NCBI GenBank assembly: GCA_001784175.1
Contig: MFPR01000012.1
Location: 18,236 to 82,235 of the forward strand
Length of the DNA: 64,000 nt
From: Candidatus Lindowbacteria bacterium RIFCSPLOWO2_12_FULL_62_27
GTDB taxonomy: Bacteria; Lindowbacteria; 2-12-FULL-62-27
Direction of reading: 5' to 3'
Notes under the pieces: model-generated
What the model was told of the DNA's origin: nothing
What the model saw: the letters and a program-made list of their open reading frames with translations, nothing else
The model's database searches: none
Position numbers and translations under genes: made by a program
Shown here: positions 64,000 to 64,000 of the stretch, in pieces
How positions within the stretch are numbered: position 1 is the first letter of the stretch
How the letters are laid out: the number at the start of each line of letters is the position of its first letter

Positions 64000-64000
64000 C

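Noticed and set aside
1-64000. tRNA, rRNA or tmRNA genes
   Set aside because: No cloverleaf or conserved ribosomal sequence was recognised anywhere in the window by eye; a covariance search would be decisive.

Overview
The window looks like a chromosomal segment of a GC-rich (roughly 60%), Gram-negative, probably anaerobic or facultative bacterium from a poorly sampled lineage. The evidence is Sec-type signal peptides, a B12-dependent ribonucleotide reductase, NifI-type P-II proteins, a large secreted RHS protein and tandem fibronectin-like domains. A candidate phylum such as Omnitrophota or a PVC/deltaproteobacterial relative would fit, but I cannot fix the phylum from sequence alone. Almost all genes lie on the minus strand.

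Layout. 1-2.9 kb: 3'-truncated gene for a secreted zinc phospholipase C-like protein with at least four fibronectin-type repeats. 3-4.1 kb: decayed toxin-antitoxin (VapBC-like) remnants. 4.2-10.5 kb: nitrate/nitrite assimilation operon, transcribed as [molybdopterin domain fused to NifI2-like P-II] - NifI1-like P-II - narK - nirB - second NifI1-like P-II. 10.8-32.7 kb: a compact 19-gene nucleotide operon (purC-purS-purL-purQ-purF-purD-purE-pyrR-pyrB-pyrC-pyrK-pyrD-pyrF-pyrE-guaB-guaA-carA-carB-purA), preceded by a guanine-class riboswitch. 33.1-36.2 kb: nrdJ, preceded by its own purine-class aptamer. 36.7-62.9 kb: an RHS polymorphic-toxin locus. 63-64 kb: dcd and dut.

The RHS locus is the most unusual part. 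A full-length exported RHS gene (57.6-62.4 kb) is followed on the same strand by three RHS tip segments (57 kb, 49 kb, 40 kb), each immediately followed by a membrane-protein gene that could be its immunity protein. Between the tips lie two paralogous modules with the same order: XRE regulator (divergent), CHC2/TOPRIM primase-ATPase, XerC/D-like tyrosine recombinase, toxin-antitoxin pair, then a short leader domain joined to an RHS tip. Arrays of GC-rich hairpins containing exact direct repeats lie at both ends of one module. I read this as mobile, self-maintaining units carrying toxin/immunity cassettes next to an RHS gene; that is an inference.

Two families of short palindromic repeats recur through the window and sit in frame inside housekeeping genes (nirB, carA, purQ, the molybdopterin-P-II fusion, an RHS gene and a primase).
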